From a virus, in IMG/VR virus record IMGVR_UViG_3300046501_000677, positions 1-34,988 of that record: a DNA stretch of 34,988 bases. The stretch is one strand, 5' to 3'. The translations under genes and the position numbers were made by a program. Shown in pieces: positions 15,359-23,680 of this stretch. The notes under the pieces are model-generated. The model was not told the origin of the DNA. It did not search any database and was given only the letters and a program-made list of their open reading frames with translations. Position 1 is the stretch's first letter; the number at the start of each line of letters is the position of its first letter.

Positions 15359-15470
15359 TACCGCTGGCGCTCCTGACCCGCGCCCGCTCGCGCCAGTCCA
15401 TCAGTTCTTGCAGGCACAGCCGGTCCATGTCAGCCGGTGCCCAATGGAAAACCATGGCCAGATCGGCCAT
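15351..15470 (-). CDS. E': GpE/E' tail assembly chaperone extension, 39-aa frame
   Basis: Short frame encoding MADLAMVFHWAPADMDRLCL then QELMDWRERARVRS, the P2 GpE (E') signature. It lies in the -1 frame relative to E. From the slippery site at 15521-15527 the -1 frame is open all the way into this segment, so the main product should be the E+E' fusion (151 residues, from 15805 to 15351). The internal ATG at 15470 could also allow independent translation. It overlaps the T start by 8 bases. Confidence 0.88.
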   Translation of the reverse strand: MADLAMVFHWAPADMDRLCLQELMDWRERARVRSASGNG

Positions 15471-15478
15471 GGCGTCTT

Positions 15479-15805
15479 CTACGCAACGAGGGACGCGTCC
15501 GTCTTCGCCGACTTCTGCAACAAAAAACCGACGACCTTGCCGCCGATTGCCAGCAGGTCGGCCGGGTCCAGGTTCGCAACTTCAGGGGCGGTCAGGCCGG
15601 GGTTACTCAGGCGCGGTATGACCTTGATCAGGCTGGCCACGTCGAGTTGGATCAGCTCGGCGAGCTGGATGCCGCGCAACTCCCCAGAGCTCGGTTTGCG
15701 CAGGGTGATCTGTGCGATTTCAGTTTTGCCGCGCTTTACAGGGGTATCGAGGGTGATGGTGTTGTCGTCCGGGCCTTGAATGGCTGCGGTGTCTTCGACT
15801 GTCAT
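15479..15805 (-). CDS. E: Tail assembly chaperone gpE, 108 aa
   Basis: P2 gpE family chaperone that binds the tape measure protein during tail assembly. Recognisable parts: ITLDTPVKRGKTEIAQITLR, KPSSGELRGIQLAEL and LTAPEVANLDPADLLAIGG. Near the 3' end, GGT TTT TTG contains the heptamer T TTT TTG in the correct phase for -1 slippage. A fraction of ribosomes should therefore make the longer E+E' protein. It lies 24 bases after FII. Confidence 0.9.
   Translation of the reverse strand: MTVEDTAAIQGPDDNTITLDTPVKRGKTEIAQITLRKPSSGELRGIQLAELIQLDVASLIKVIPRLSNPGLTAPEVANLDPADLLAIGGKVVGFLLQKSAKTDASLVA
15521..15527 (-). promoter_or_regulatory. Programmed -1 frameshift site of gene E
   Basis: Heptamer T TTT TTG on the minus strand, in phase with E. 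After slippage the next codons read GTT GCA GAA GTC with no stop until the end of E'. The same heptamer type is known in P2 gene E. Confidence 0.85.
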
Positions 15806-15829
15806 AGTGCTGTTCCAGATTCAGGGTTA

Positions 15830-16345
15830 TCAGATGCCGAGGGCGCTGCGCTGTTTTTCCAGCATGTCCACGCCGTTAACCTTTTCGATGAAGTTGAGCA
15901 GATCGATTTCGATGATTTCCTCACCGTCCACGGTCAGCTTGTAGTAACTGCAAGTGGTGGTCATGCCGTGCTCGGTGTCTTCGCCGGGTTGGGCATCGCC
16001 CATTTCGATGGTCTCGTGCCGGCCGCGAACCACAATCTCGACTTGGCTGTCTTCGCCGGTGTCGTCCTGCTGGAAAAATCCGGTGAAGCGCAGGGGCACA
16101 CCCGCAGCTTTGGTCGCGCCGAACTGGCGAAGGGAGATCAGATCCAGCCCGCCGGTTTTCCATTCCAGCTGGATACCGTCGTCCGAGAAACCCAGATCAG
16201 CCTTCACCGGCCCGTTCATGCCGCCGCCTCGGTAGCTTTCCATCTTGCGACCGAGCGAGGGCAGAGTGACGGTCTTGGCGACGCCCAAGTAAGCGTTGCC
16301 GTCGTTGAACAGGTTCATGTTTTTCAGTTTGCGTGGCAGAGCCAT
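15830..16345 (-). CDS. FII: Major tail tube protein gpFII, 171 aa
   Basis: P2 FII family, which builds the inner tail tube. MALPRKLKNMNLFNDGNAYL then VAKTVTLPSLGRKMESYRGG is the family N-terminus; YYKLTVDGEEIIEIDLLNFI is the conserved C-terminal part. Normal length. GGAGCGCC lies before the ATG at 16345, 15 bases after FI. Confidence 0.95.
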   Translation of the reverse strand: MALPRKLKNMNLFNDGNAYLGVAKTVTLPSLGRKMESYRGGGMNGPVKADLGFSDDGIQLEWKTGGLDLISLRQFGATKAAGVPLRFTGFFQQDDTGEDSQVEIVVRGRHETIEMGDAQPGEDTEHGMTTTCSYYKLTVDGEEIIEIDLLNFIEKVNGVDMLEKQRSALGI

Positions 16346-16360
16346 GGTCGGGCGCTCCGG

Positions 16361-17530
16361 TTAGCTGTTGATGCGGCTGGCGAAGTCCACCAGGTAGCGG
16401 TCGGTGATGCGCTGGCGCAAGGTCAGGTCTTCAAGCGGCGGGACGGGGGTGTAGTCGTAATCCAGGTAGAGCTTGCCGGCCTTGAGGGTGTCTTTGTCGT
16501 TGATGTCATCCGGATACCAGCATTGGCCGTCGATGATGTAGCCCTGGGCTTTCAGCTCGCGAAACTTGGCGTTGATACCTTCGATGATGTCCCGCACCAG
16601 TGAGGGATGCATGGGCTTATCCATGGCCCACATGTGCGCCTCGGCCATAGTGTCGGCAAGCACCTGCGCGGTGCGGGTGTAGTTCTCAAAGGCAAACAAC
16701 GGGTCATCGGAACAGGTGCGGCTGCCCCAGAAGCGGAAGCCGCCTTCGTTGATCAGCGTCGTGACTTCGTTGCCGTTGAGGTAGTTGGCGTCGGTGGCCG
16801 GGTTCTGCAGATCCCAGAACACATCGGCACTGATGCCGGTGACGCCATTTACCGCGACGTTAGAAAGGGTTTTGTGCCAGCCGGTTTCCTGATCGATCTT
16901 CGCGCGTAGGCCCAGTGCCCGTGCGACTGCTGGGGCATCCACTGTCGAGTTGCTGACGGTGCTCCAGTTCTGAAACTCCGGCCAGATCACCATGGCTTCC
17001 CGAGCGCCGAAGTTCTTGCGATAGGCAACGGCTTCCTCTTTGGTTTTGCAGCCCCAAGCGCTGACATAGGCAAAGGCGCGCAGCTGTTGAGCAACCGCCA
17101 CCAATGCGGCCGCAACCGGCTGGCTGTCAAGCCCTGGCACGCCGAGGATGCGCGGTACCAACCCAAGGCGCGACTTGGCGGCCAGTAGCGCTTTCATGCC
17201 GGTGTATTGCCCTGTGGGAGAGGTGCCGCCGATCAGCGCGCTGGTGGTTTCTGCCTCGTCTTCACCTTCTTGAACGCGCACGACAATAGTCATGGGTTTA
17301 GTCTGGTCGGCGATTGCCTGGAGGCTGGCAGCCAGTGTGCCCTTGGTACCGGCTTTGGCGATGGCAGCTTGCACGTTGGTTAGCAGGACGGGAGTGTTGA
17401 GCGGAAAGGCTTTGGGGTCCGCATCAACGGCGGTACAGACCATGCCGACGACAGCGGTTGAAACGGTGCGAATCGGTCGCGTGCCCTCGTTGATTTCGAG
17501 GACCCGCACGCCGTGAAGGTAATCGGCCAT
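16361..17530 (-). CDS. FI: Contractile tail sheath protein gpFI, 389 aa
   Basis: P2 FI family sheath. It begins [20 protein letters not shown], and later has [40 protein letters not shown] and [20 protein letters not shown], all typical. The open frame extends to 17593, but the start at 17530 matches the family N-terminus. An Ogr-type dyad centred 83 bases upstream marks it as the first gene of the FI-FII-E-T-U-D operon. Confidence 0.94.
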   Translation of the reverse strand: MADYLHGVRVLEINEGTRPIRTVSTAVVGMVCTAVDADPKAFPLNTPVLLTNVQAAIAKAGTKGTLAASLQAIADQTKPMTIVVRVQEGEDEAETTSALIGGTSPTGQYTGMKALLAAKSRLGLVPRILGVPGLDSQPVAAALVAVAQQLRAFAYVSAWGCKTKEEAVAYRKNFGAREAMVIWPEFQNWSTVSNSTVDAPAVARALGLRAKIDQETGWHKTLSNVAVNGVTGISADVFWDLQNPATDANYLNGNEVTTLINEGGFRFWGSRTCSDDPLFAFENYTRTAQVLADTMAEAHMWAMDKPMHPSLVRDIIEGINAKFRELKAQGYIIDGQCWYPDDINDKDTLKAGKLYLDYDYTPVPPLEDLTLRQRITDRYLVDFASRINS

Positions 17531-17601
17531 GGGGTGAGCCTGTGCAGTTTGGAGATACTGCACAGGGTGCAACGGATTAACCAACGCTACCATTAGATGA
17601 G

Positions 17602-17624
17602 TTTGTAGTCGTTTTGCCTACAAA
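17602..17624. promoter_or_regulatory. Ogr-type activator dyad before FI
   Basis: TTTGTA-N11-TACAAA. The same TTGTA-N11-TACAA arrangement occurs before V and between O and P. It lies between the DUF4062 stop and the FI start and corresponds to the P2 F promoter. Confidence 0.75.
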
Positions 17625-17649
17625 GCCCGCATCGGTTGATAGGTAAGGG

Positions 17650-18987
17650 TTACTTAACCGAAATGGGGATGTTGATTATTTTCTCTTGTTTGAATTGCTC
17701 ACAGATGATTTTTATTTCGACTGTGCCTTGACCTTTTTTCATAGGTATGAGTATCAGTTTGTTCTCGCCGATTGAAACGTCTAATGTGTGCAGCAGGGAT
17801 TTGAGATATATCTTGATTTGATTGTCTTTATTGGTGCTGATGGATCTGTTTATATTGACGTCTGTTAAATCTGGAGGTGTAAGCAGAGAAGGGAGGCTTC
17901 GATATGTTTTTAACATCGAGGCGCTGAAAACGGCTGCCGATCCAAGCATCATATTCTGGTGTTTAATAATTGGTGAAATCGGTACAGGGGATTCAGGTGC
18001 TTCAGATCTGGCCGTATCGATGGCCTTACCTATTTTGACTAAGTCCGGGAAACTGATGGTTATATTGATGTCGCTAGCTTTGACTAGTCCGATATTCTTT
18101 ATGTTGAAAGTCAGCGACAAAGAGGATGTGGTCAATGATTTGTGAAACAACAAATCTTGAAGGTATTTTTCAAACACTTCTGTCGAGGGTAGACTTGAGT
18201 TGTATTCTTCGATCTCTCTTTCGCTAATGTGCTGCGGGAATACTCCGTGAGACATTGCTACGTGGTGCAGTGACTGTTTGCTAAAGGGCTTGGGCAGCGT
18301 TAAGTCGGTAGATGCGTCATGCTCAACTGCATCGAGGGTAATCTCCACACCTTCATTGACCTCAACAACTATATCTGGAAGCGCCTCATTCGCAAGAGAC
18401 TCATAGTAGGCAAGCTTCTGTCTCAAATCGCGATTTTCTGTACTGAGCAGTGTTAGCTCTGCCAGTATTTGCTTTGAATTATCTTCCTGGGTTCTTTTCC
18501 AGCCGAGGCGGGGCATTCTCTTAAATGTTTTGGGTAGTGCTACCGCGACTTTTGTAGCAAGATCGTCGGTTGTCCCCCAGAACTCGCACATTTTATTATT
18601 CTTGGCCTTAGCAATGAAAGCTTCAAGCCTGGCATTTATATCAGGATCACTTTCTCGCTCTGCAGCCAGTGTCGGGATATCCCGCTCACGTATGAAAGAT
18701 AGCACCGGTATGCCTTTTGCTACCGCGTAATCAAATTCTTTCTCAGTGAAACTAATTCCTTCCTCTGTGACGCTGCCGTAGCGGTGGCCAATTATCAACA
18801 AATAATAGTCACTTACGTCAATGGTTTCGGTAATGATTTCCCATTGTTCAGAATCTCCAGCGCTGAACATTTCCATTCCAATAGGGAAGTGGTGAAGATT
18901 GAGAATGGTTGCTGTGATTTTACTTCTTACAGACTCAAGGTCTCGGAAGGTTGAGCTGATGAATATTTGATACTTAGCGTCTTCCAT
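17650..18987 (-). CDS. DUF4062 domain protein, putative defence effector, 445 aa
   Basis: The N-terminal 95 residues match DUF4062: YQIFISSTFRDLESVRSKI, PIGMEMFSAGDSEQWEIITE, SDYYLLIIGHRYGS and SFTEKEFDYAVAKGIPVLSF. This fold resembles TIR/Sir2-like nucleotide-binding domains, and the conserved Glu in TEKEF sits where a catalytic Glu would be. A coiled coil follows (about 172-200), then about 240 residues I cannot assign, ending in beta-rich sequence. ATG at 18987 (GGGGA upstream) fits the domain start; an upstream ATG at 19038 is possible. Base composition is AT-rich compared with its neighbours. It has its own promoter-like sequence and lies between G and FI, where P2 carries fun(Z). Confidence 0.85.
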   Translation of the reverse strand: MEDAKYQIFISSTFRDLESVRSKITATILNLHHFPIGMEMFSAGDSEQWEIITETIDVSDYYLLIIGHRYGSVTEEGISFTEKEFDYAVAKGIPVLSFIRERDIPTLAAERESDPDINARLEAFIAKAKNNKMCEFWGTTDDLATKVAVALPKTFKRMPRLGWKRTQEDNSKQILAELTLLSTENRDLRQKLAYYESLANEALPDIVVEVNEGVEITLDAVEHDASTDLTLPKPFSKQSLHHVAMSHGVFPQHISEREIEEYNSSLPSTEVFEKYLQDLLFHKSLTTSSLSLTFNIKNIGLVKASDINITISFPDLVKIGKAIDTARSEAPESPVPISPIIKHQNMMLGSAAVFSASMLKTYRSLPSLLTPPDLTDVNINRSISTNKDNQIKIYLKSLLHTLDVSIGENKLILIPMKKGQGTVEIKIICEQFKQEKIINIPISVK

Positions 18988-19017
18988 TACATTCCCCGCT
19001 GGGATGGCTTTGTGCCT

Positions 19018-19045
19018 ATTATCTATGTAGAAGCACAAAGCGCAA
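19018..19045 (-). promoter_or_regulatory. Predicted promoter of the DUF4062 gene
   Basis: Minus strand TTGCGC (19040-19045), 16-base spacer, GATAAT (19018-19023), 31 bases before the ATG at 18987. It would allow expression from the silent prophage. Confidence 0.5.
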
Positions 19046-19100
19046 CGGTTCGATTCTCATTTTCAAGCAGGATCGCGACGAGGTCGGTGCGAGGTTGCTC

Positions 19101-19952
19101 CTAAAGAACGCTCACAAGCTTCCCCGCAATCCACTCCGCAACTTGCGGCACAACGGCGTTTCCGCCAGCGAAAGCCTCTGCAAGGTTGGCCTCATCCAGT
19201 CCGAGGCAAAGCCCATCATTTTCAGACGCTCGCTGCCGCTCAACCATCTGATCCCATCGGTTCGGCTCAGCGACGAAAGTGGTGCAGCCCAGAGTGATTC
19301 GCCCTGGGGCGTTGTCTGCCAGCAGAGTATTGGCAGCCCATGCATCCGCGGGGCGTGGCCACTGGATCGAGCCAGACGCTGGAGATATTGCGTCCACTGG
19401 CGCGGCGTCAGCCAGCAGCTCCATGGGGGGCATTTGTCGATGACCGGCGACCAGGAATATGCGGCGACGTTGCTGGGGGACTCCGAAATATTGAGCATTA
19501 AGCACTCGCCAAAATCCCACATACCCGCAGTCCGCAAGGGCCCGGATGACTGTCTCAAAGTCTTCGCTATCGTTGACAGCGAGCAGGTTAACGACGTTCT
19601 CAAGGACCACCCAGCGAGGTTGTATTTCTTTGAGGATGCGTATGACTTCCCAGAAAAGGCCGCTGCGTTCGCCGCGTAGTCCGCGCTTGCCCTGGTTGTT
19701 ACGGTTGGCCCCGGCGATGCTGATGTCCTGGCAAGGGAATCCCCCAGTGATGACATCGACGGGCGAAAGGTTGTGAGCGCCGCATTGGCGCACGTCTTGG
19801 AGCTGCTGGGCGTGCGGAAATCGATCGGCAAGGACAGCCCGGTTAACAGGGTTGAGTTCAACTTGCCAGGCGGTGCGATAGCCTGCGTTTTCAAATCCGA
19901 CATCGAAACCTCCTATGCCTGCGAACAGGCTTCCAATGGTTGGCTGTGGCAT
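19101..19952 (-). CDS. dcm: DNA cytosine-5 methyltransferase, 283 aa
   Basis: All key C5-methyltransferase motifs are readable: motif I SLFAGIGGFDVGFENAGY (SAM binding), motif IV GGFPCQDIS with catalytic Cys74, motif VI LENV (118-120), motif VIII PQQRRRIFLVAG, and motif X GGNAVVPQVAEWI. The region between VIII and X that holds target recognition is short (about 90 residues), so the specificity cannot be read. No restriction endonuclease is adjacent. The start codon lies inside the 3' end of the com gene (40-base overlap) and has only a weak, distant ribosome site. This fits Com-dependent translation as for Mu mom. It probably methylates phage DNA against host restriction. Confidence 0.93.
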   Translation of the reverse strand: MPQPTIGSLFAGIGGFDVGFENAGYRTAWQVELNPVNRAVLADRFPHAQQLQDVRQCGAHNLSPVDVITGGFPCQDISIAGANRNNQGKRGLRGERSGLFWEVIRILKEIQPRWVVLENVVNLLAVNDSEDFETVIRALADCGYVGFWRVLNAQYFGVPQQRRRIFLVAGHRQMPPMELLADAAPVDAISPASGSIQWPRPADAWAANTLLADNAPGRITLGCTTFVAEPNRWDQMVERQRASENDGLCLGLDEANLAEAFAGGNAVVPQVAEWIAGKLVSVL

Positions 19953-20119
19953 TGCGGGGTGGGTGTTCCTGGATGCAGATGCTCACGGCGTTCTGGCAGG
20001 AGGCTCGCGGCCTTCAAGTGGTTCAGTGTCCGGCAGCGCGGGCACTTGATCTGTAATTCGATAAAGCCGCTTGCGGCGGCGAGTTTGCGGCTGCAATGGC
20101 CGCAGCGGATGTCTTGCAT
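19913..20119 (-). CDS. com: Com-family zinc-finger translational activator, 68 aa
   Basis: Matches Mu Com: MQDIRCGHCSRKLAAASGF then IELQIKCPRCRTLNHLKA, with the paired CxxC motifs of a small zinc finger. Mu Com binds the mRNA at the start of the overlapping mom gene and opens its ribosome site. Here the overlapping downstream gene is a cytosine-5 methyltransferase. The start at 20119 matches the family N-terminus; an ATG at 20131 would add four residues. The C-terminal third has unusual composition because it is also the leader of dcm. Confidence 0.85.
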   Translation of the reverse strand: MQDIRCGHCSRKLAAASGFIELQIKCPRCRTLNHLKAASLLPERREHLHPGTPTPQCHSQPLEACSQA

Positions 20120-20173
20120 GTGCAAATCCATTTGCGAATGTTCAGGTTTCGACGAACCGCGAGTCTTTGAACG

Positions 20174-20617
20174 TCATGATGCCAAGGCGGCAAGCCAGCC
20201 AGGCGGGGTGGGTCTCGACTTATTTTTAGGGAAGGTTTCAAGCTGTGGCCACTCCCGTAGAGCTTGCCGGTGGGCCTGGAGTTCTGCGTATTGAGTCTGG
20301 GTGAGGGTGGTTTCAGGGCGATTCTCGACCTCATCTCTGTGCCTGAGCACCATGGCATCTGTGCGCGAAAGCTGAGCATCGCGCCATGCTCGTTCCAGCG
20401 TTTCAAGCTGTTCGAGAGTCATGGACGGTGGGTCGATCAGCTCCGGATAGCCATCTGCTCGTGCGGCCATTTTCTTGGGGCTGCTCCCCAAGTCATCAAG
20501 TAATGCTTGCCATGCGCTAGCGGTGACTTCGACAACATCGTCTGGCATCTCCGAGCCGTGCATCTCTCTGGTGTAGGCGCCGAGCGTGGAAGGGCTGAAA
20601 TATACATTTTCACTCAT
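20174..20617 (-). CDS. G: Tail fibre assembly chaperone (gpG-like), 147 aa
   Basis: Caudovirus tail fibre assembly family. The N-terminus MSENVYFSPSTLGAYTREMH, a central GYPELIDPPS, and the C-terminal block LREWPQLETFPKNKSRPTPP are typical. It should fold and attach the C-terminal domain of the H fibre. The ATG at 20617 has GGGAG 7 bases upstream; the frame is open further, to 20653. It directly follows H, the usual fibre-chaperone order. Confidence 0.8.
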   Translation of the reverse strand: MSENVYFSPSTLGAYTREMHGSEMPDDVVEVTASAWQALLDDLGSSPKKMAARADGYPELIDPPSMTLEQLETLERAWRDAQLSRTDAMVLRHRDEVENRPETTLTQTQYAELQAHRQALREWPQLETFPKNKSRPTPPGWLAALAS

Positions 20618-20619
20618 GG

Positions 20620-22164
20620 TTACACTCCCACCGCACGCCAAAGTACGCCCCATCCGGGCTGTGTACTGCCGTCGGCATTTTGTACGCGAATAGTGCAGCC
20701 AGTGCTTTTTACTGATCCATTAATGACGCATCCTATTAACCCTGCTGTGCCGTTGTGCAGGACACAGATGTTTCTCATCGCGACGGGGAAGGCCATTGGG
20801 AAGGTGATGTAAACATAGCCGTTTGCGTCGCACTGCCCCGTGCCCCATTGCTCTATGGCTCCACCTGGTTGCTTGTAGCCGCTCGACATATTGCGTACCG
20901 AGAAAGCCGGAGAATATTTAAGGGCGGCGTCGCCTCCTTCAAGGATCCAGCCGTTGGCGTCGTCGGCGCGCCGGAAAATAGCCATAGAGGACGGCGTAAG
21001 TGAGATAGAACCTGAAGCGCCTGACAGCGTATGAAGCGCTTGACCACTAAAAGGGGCAGCGGTTAGGACACCAGTGGCACGGGATAGCACCGTGATCAAA
21101 CTACCCGGCGGTACTGCTTTGCCATCTGGAAGCGTGATCGTTGCTGTCGTACCTGTAATGGAAACCAGCCGTCCAACGTCGGCTGACGTTAGCGCCACCT
21201 TATCTTTGTACATCACTGAGTCGGAGTAACTTCCTTGGTTTCGTATCACAAATTCGGTAGTCGCGAGCGCTCCGGAACTGTTGAACCGCGGTGGAGTGTT
21301 CGCCGTTGGATTAGTCAATGCGGGTGACTTCAGAGGGGCGAAACCCGCAGAAACGTTTTGAAATTTCAGGGCAGTCGTGCCGACAACGATTGGCCCGTCG
21401 GTAACCAGTTGCCATCGAGTGTCAGCCTGAGTCGCACCTTGTTCGACAGATACCAAGAGCGCCGAAGTGACTTCGCTATTGTTGTTGGTATCAGGACTAC
21501 GCTCCCAGATGTTTGGGTTTGCGATATAGATGCCATTTTCTTTGGTCACCGTTTGGTTTTTCACGAGTACACGGTCACCGGCCACAAGCTTCTGGGTATC
21601 TAGAACATGAAGCCCCGCTAGATTGATATTGGCGGTAGTAGCTAATCGCACCGACTGTTTGTTATCGAGCTTGAACAGCTGCTCAGTGATTCGGGAGTCA
21701 ACATATTCGCGCGTCGCCAGAACCACGCTTGGATCGATCTTGAGCACAACGTTGGCGGTACTGCTGATGATAAAAGTCATCCGCACGACCTGTGTTCTCC
21801 CGGAGCCCTGGCCGAGCAAGGGTTTGTAGCTCGGCGCGCAGTTGGAAACCGCGACTAGATCGCCGTCAGCATCATATAGGCCGACTTCACGCACCCACCA
21901 ACCTCCGACATCTGCGGGGATGACCTGCTCAGCGATCACTAGACCGGGATTCTTTGCATCGGTAGTCAGCTGATTGAGCGGCGCGCGGCGGCGCTCTTTT
22001 ATCAGTGCAGTTTGCAGACGGTCTGGAATGGGGTCGCGGCCATTGGCATCACCCACACCCATCTGGGTGATCTTCCACGGGATGCCGAGTGCATCCGCGT
22101 TGGCTTGCTTGGCTTCGCCTACGGCAGTGAGGATGGCTAAGAATTGAGACTTGTGGTCAATCAT
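20620..22164 (-). CDS. H: Tail fibre protein gpH, 514 aa
   Basis: Receptor-binding fibre. The N-terminal 150 residues are the conserved baseplate-attachment part (FLAILTAVGEAKQANADALG, WWVREVGLYDADGDLVAVSN). The middle has ADTRWQLVTDGPIVVGTT and a FNSSGALATTEFVIRNQGSY stretch. The tip (PGGAIEQWGTGQCDANGYVY, ITFPMAFPVAMRNICV, ending WGVLWRAVGV) resembles the gp53-like fibre-end domain. The tip is the host-range determinant and varies between relatives. The start overlaps gene I by 4 bases. Confidence 0.9.
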   Translation of the reverse strand: MIDHKSQFLAILTAVGEAKQANADALGIPWKITQMGVGDANGRDPIPDRLQTALIKERRRAPLNQLTTDAKNPGLVIAEQVIPADVGGWWVREVGLYDADGDLVAVSNCAPSYKPLLGQGSGRTQVVRMTFIISSTANVVLKIDPSVVLATREYVDSRITEQLFKLDNKQSVRLATTANINLAGLHVLDTQKLVAGDRVLVKNQTVTKENGIYIANPNIWERSPDTNNNSEVTSALLVSVEQGATQADTRWQLVTDGPIVVGTTALKFQNVSAGFAPLKSPALTNPTANTPPRFNSSGALATTEFVIRNQGSYSDSVMYKDKVALTSADVGRLVSITGTTATITLPDGKAVPPGSLITVLSRATGVLTAAPFSGQALHTLSGASGSISLTPSSMAIFRRADDANGWILEGGDAALKYSPAFSVRNMSSGYKQPGGAIEQWGTGQCDANGYVYITFPMAFPVAMRNICVLHNGTAGLIGCVINGSVKSTGCTIRVQNADGSTQPGWGVLWRAVGV

Positions 22165-22769
22165 GGGTACACGTCCAGGGTATCAATACAGTGCTCGGCA
22201 CCGGTCATGCCGATGCGTCCGACGACTTCGATGTCACGTTGTGCGGGTGGGTAAACGTCGGTCTGGTCACCTTCCGAGAGGCAAGCCCCGACGTGGATCT
22301 GGCCACTGGTTTCCAGGCTGATGGCCAAGCCCGTCAGGTGGCGGCTGAGGGGTTTGGCATCGTCAATCAGCCAGGTCAGCTCCTGATACATCTCTTCGGT
22401 AATACCGGTATCCAGCACGCCAACGGTCAGTTGGAAGGTGCCAGGTGTGGTCGGTGGTGTTTCCTCCCACCATTCCCGGACCTCGATCAGGAAACCTAGC
22501 GGTTCGACCACCCGGCGAAGCGCGCCAATGGTGCCTTTGCGCGAGTGGACGAAGTGCGCTGAACGGATGGTCGAGCGCTTGGCAGACTCAGGCCAGCGGC
22601 TGTCCCACCGGTCTACCGAAAACGCCCAGGCCAGGTACGGCAGCAAAGGAGCAGGGCAGGTATCAGGGTTAGACAACTCACGTAGCGGAATGGGCGTACG
22701 CTGGATCTGCGCCAAGGCGCGGGCGGCTAAGCGTTCCAGCGGTGTGGCATTGCCGGGGAGCAGGCTCAT
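22161..22769 (-). CDS. I: Baseplate protein gpI, 202 aa
   Basis: P2 gpI family. LLPGNATPLERLAARALAQI, LPYLAWAFSVDRWDSRWPES, RKGTIGALRRVVEPLGF and WWEETPPTTPGTFQLTV are characteristic. It links the baseplate wedge to the tail fibres. It overlaps J by 4 bases and H by 4 bases, giving a tightly coupled W-J-I-H series. Confidence 0.94.
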   Translation of the reverse strand: MSLLPGNATPLERLAARALAQIQRTPIPLRELSNPDTCPAPLLPYLAWAFSVDRWDSRWPESAKRSTIRSAHFVHSRKGTIGALRRVVEPLGFLIEVREWWEETPPTTPGTFQLTVGVLDTGITEEMYQELTWLIDDAKPLSRHLTGLAISLETSGQIHVGACLSEGDQTDVYPPAQRDIEVVGRIGMTGAEHCIDTLDVYP

Positions 22770-23680
22770 GACGATGCTCCCAACTTGATATCGATACCCG
22801 TGCAGTAAGGTGCCTGTTGCAGGCTGGCAGTGATGTCCTTCCAGCCATGGAGCACTACTTTACGCACGCCCTCGACATGGAGCGCGGCGTGAAGTGCAGA
22901 GGCGGAGAGCTCCATGCCCAGCCGTCTGCGCTGATGTACAAAGGCGCGCAAGCGCTTTTGGGCGGCTGCCAGAATGGGTTCCGACTCCGGGCCAATGTTG
23001 GTAAGGTGCAAAGTCGCTTTCACCTGATAACGCACTACCTCCGCACCACGGACCTTCAGGCGGTCAGCGACAGGCCGACGGTCTTCGTCGCTCAGGTAGC
23101 GCCCGACAACCGATAGCAGATCCTCCGGGCAGGCCCCGTCTCCCACCACTGATTGCACAGTTACGACCACCTCAGCGGGCTTGGGGCTATCGGCTGTTGC
23201 GTCCGCCACCCGGCCATCAGCTGCGCGGGCGTGAAATATGTAGCTGTTGCGTGGCCCTGCGGTGCTCAAGCCTTCCCAAGCCATTTGGGCCCGCTCACGA
23301 AGGCTGTCATCGCTTTCCATGATGCGCGGCTGCGGCGGCGAGGCCTTCGGGTTGCTTGGCTGAATGACCAGGCGTTTGACGTTGTAATTGGCGGCCAACT
23401 GCTCTAGGTCAGAGCCTTCAGCGCTGGACAGCAGGTTTGCCAGGGCGGCTTCGTTCACCCTTTGCCGCCAGATCATTTCCCTATAGGCGTTCTCCTGGAG
23501 CAGCTTGTTTAGCGGCTCAGACTCCAGCGCTAGCCGTGCGGCTATCTCCGCTTGTTCGTCCTGTGGCCAGAGGCTGATGGCGTGAGCTTTGCGTTCGTTC
23601 AGAATCTGCTCATAGTCCAGCTGTTCGACCACTTGCGGCGGTGGCAGCTGGCTGAGGTCGATGGCGGCAAAGGTATTCAA
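22766..23680 (-). CDS. J: Baseplate wedge protein gpJ, 304 aa
   Basis: P2 gpJ family (T4 gp6 equivalent). Conserved parts are the N-terminal AAIDLSQLPPPQVVEQLDYE, then YREMIWRQRVNEAALANLLS and SLRERAQMAWEGLSTAGPRN, followed by the VEVVVTVQS-type strand and C-terminal hub-binding region. Its start overlaps W by 4 bases. Normal length with no defects seen. Confidence 0.94.
   Translation of the reverse strand: MNTFAAIDLSQLPPPQVVEQLDYEQILNERKAHAISLWPQDEQAEIAARLALESEPLNKLLQENAYREMIWRQRVNEAALANLLSSAEGSDLEQLAANYNVKRLVIQPSNPKASPPQPRIMESDDSLRERAQMAWEGLSTAGPRNSYIFHARAADGRVADATADSPKPAEVVVTVQSVVGDGACPEDLLSVVGRYLSDEDRRPVADRLKVRGAEVVRYQVKATLHLTNIGPESEPILAAAQKRLRAFVHQRRRLGMELSASALHAALHVEGVRKVVLHGWKDITASLQQAPYCTGIDIKLGASS

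Noticed and set aside
15437-16603. Long plus-strand open frame of 388 codons over E, FII and FI
   Set aside because: It lies opposite three well-recognised tail genes, has no family similarity or ribosome site, and is explained by GC-rich codon bias.
19112-19903. Second minus-strand frame of 263 codons inside dcm
   Set aside because: All methyltransferase motifs are in the other frame; this one has no recognisable motif.
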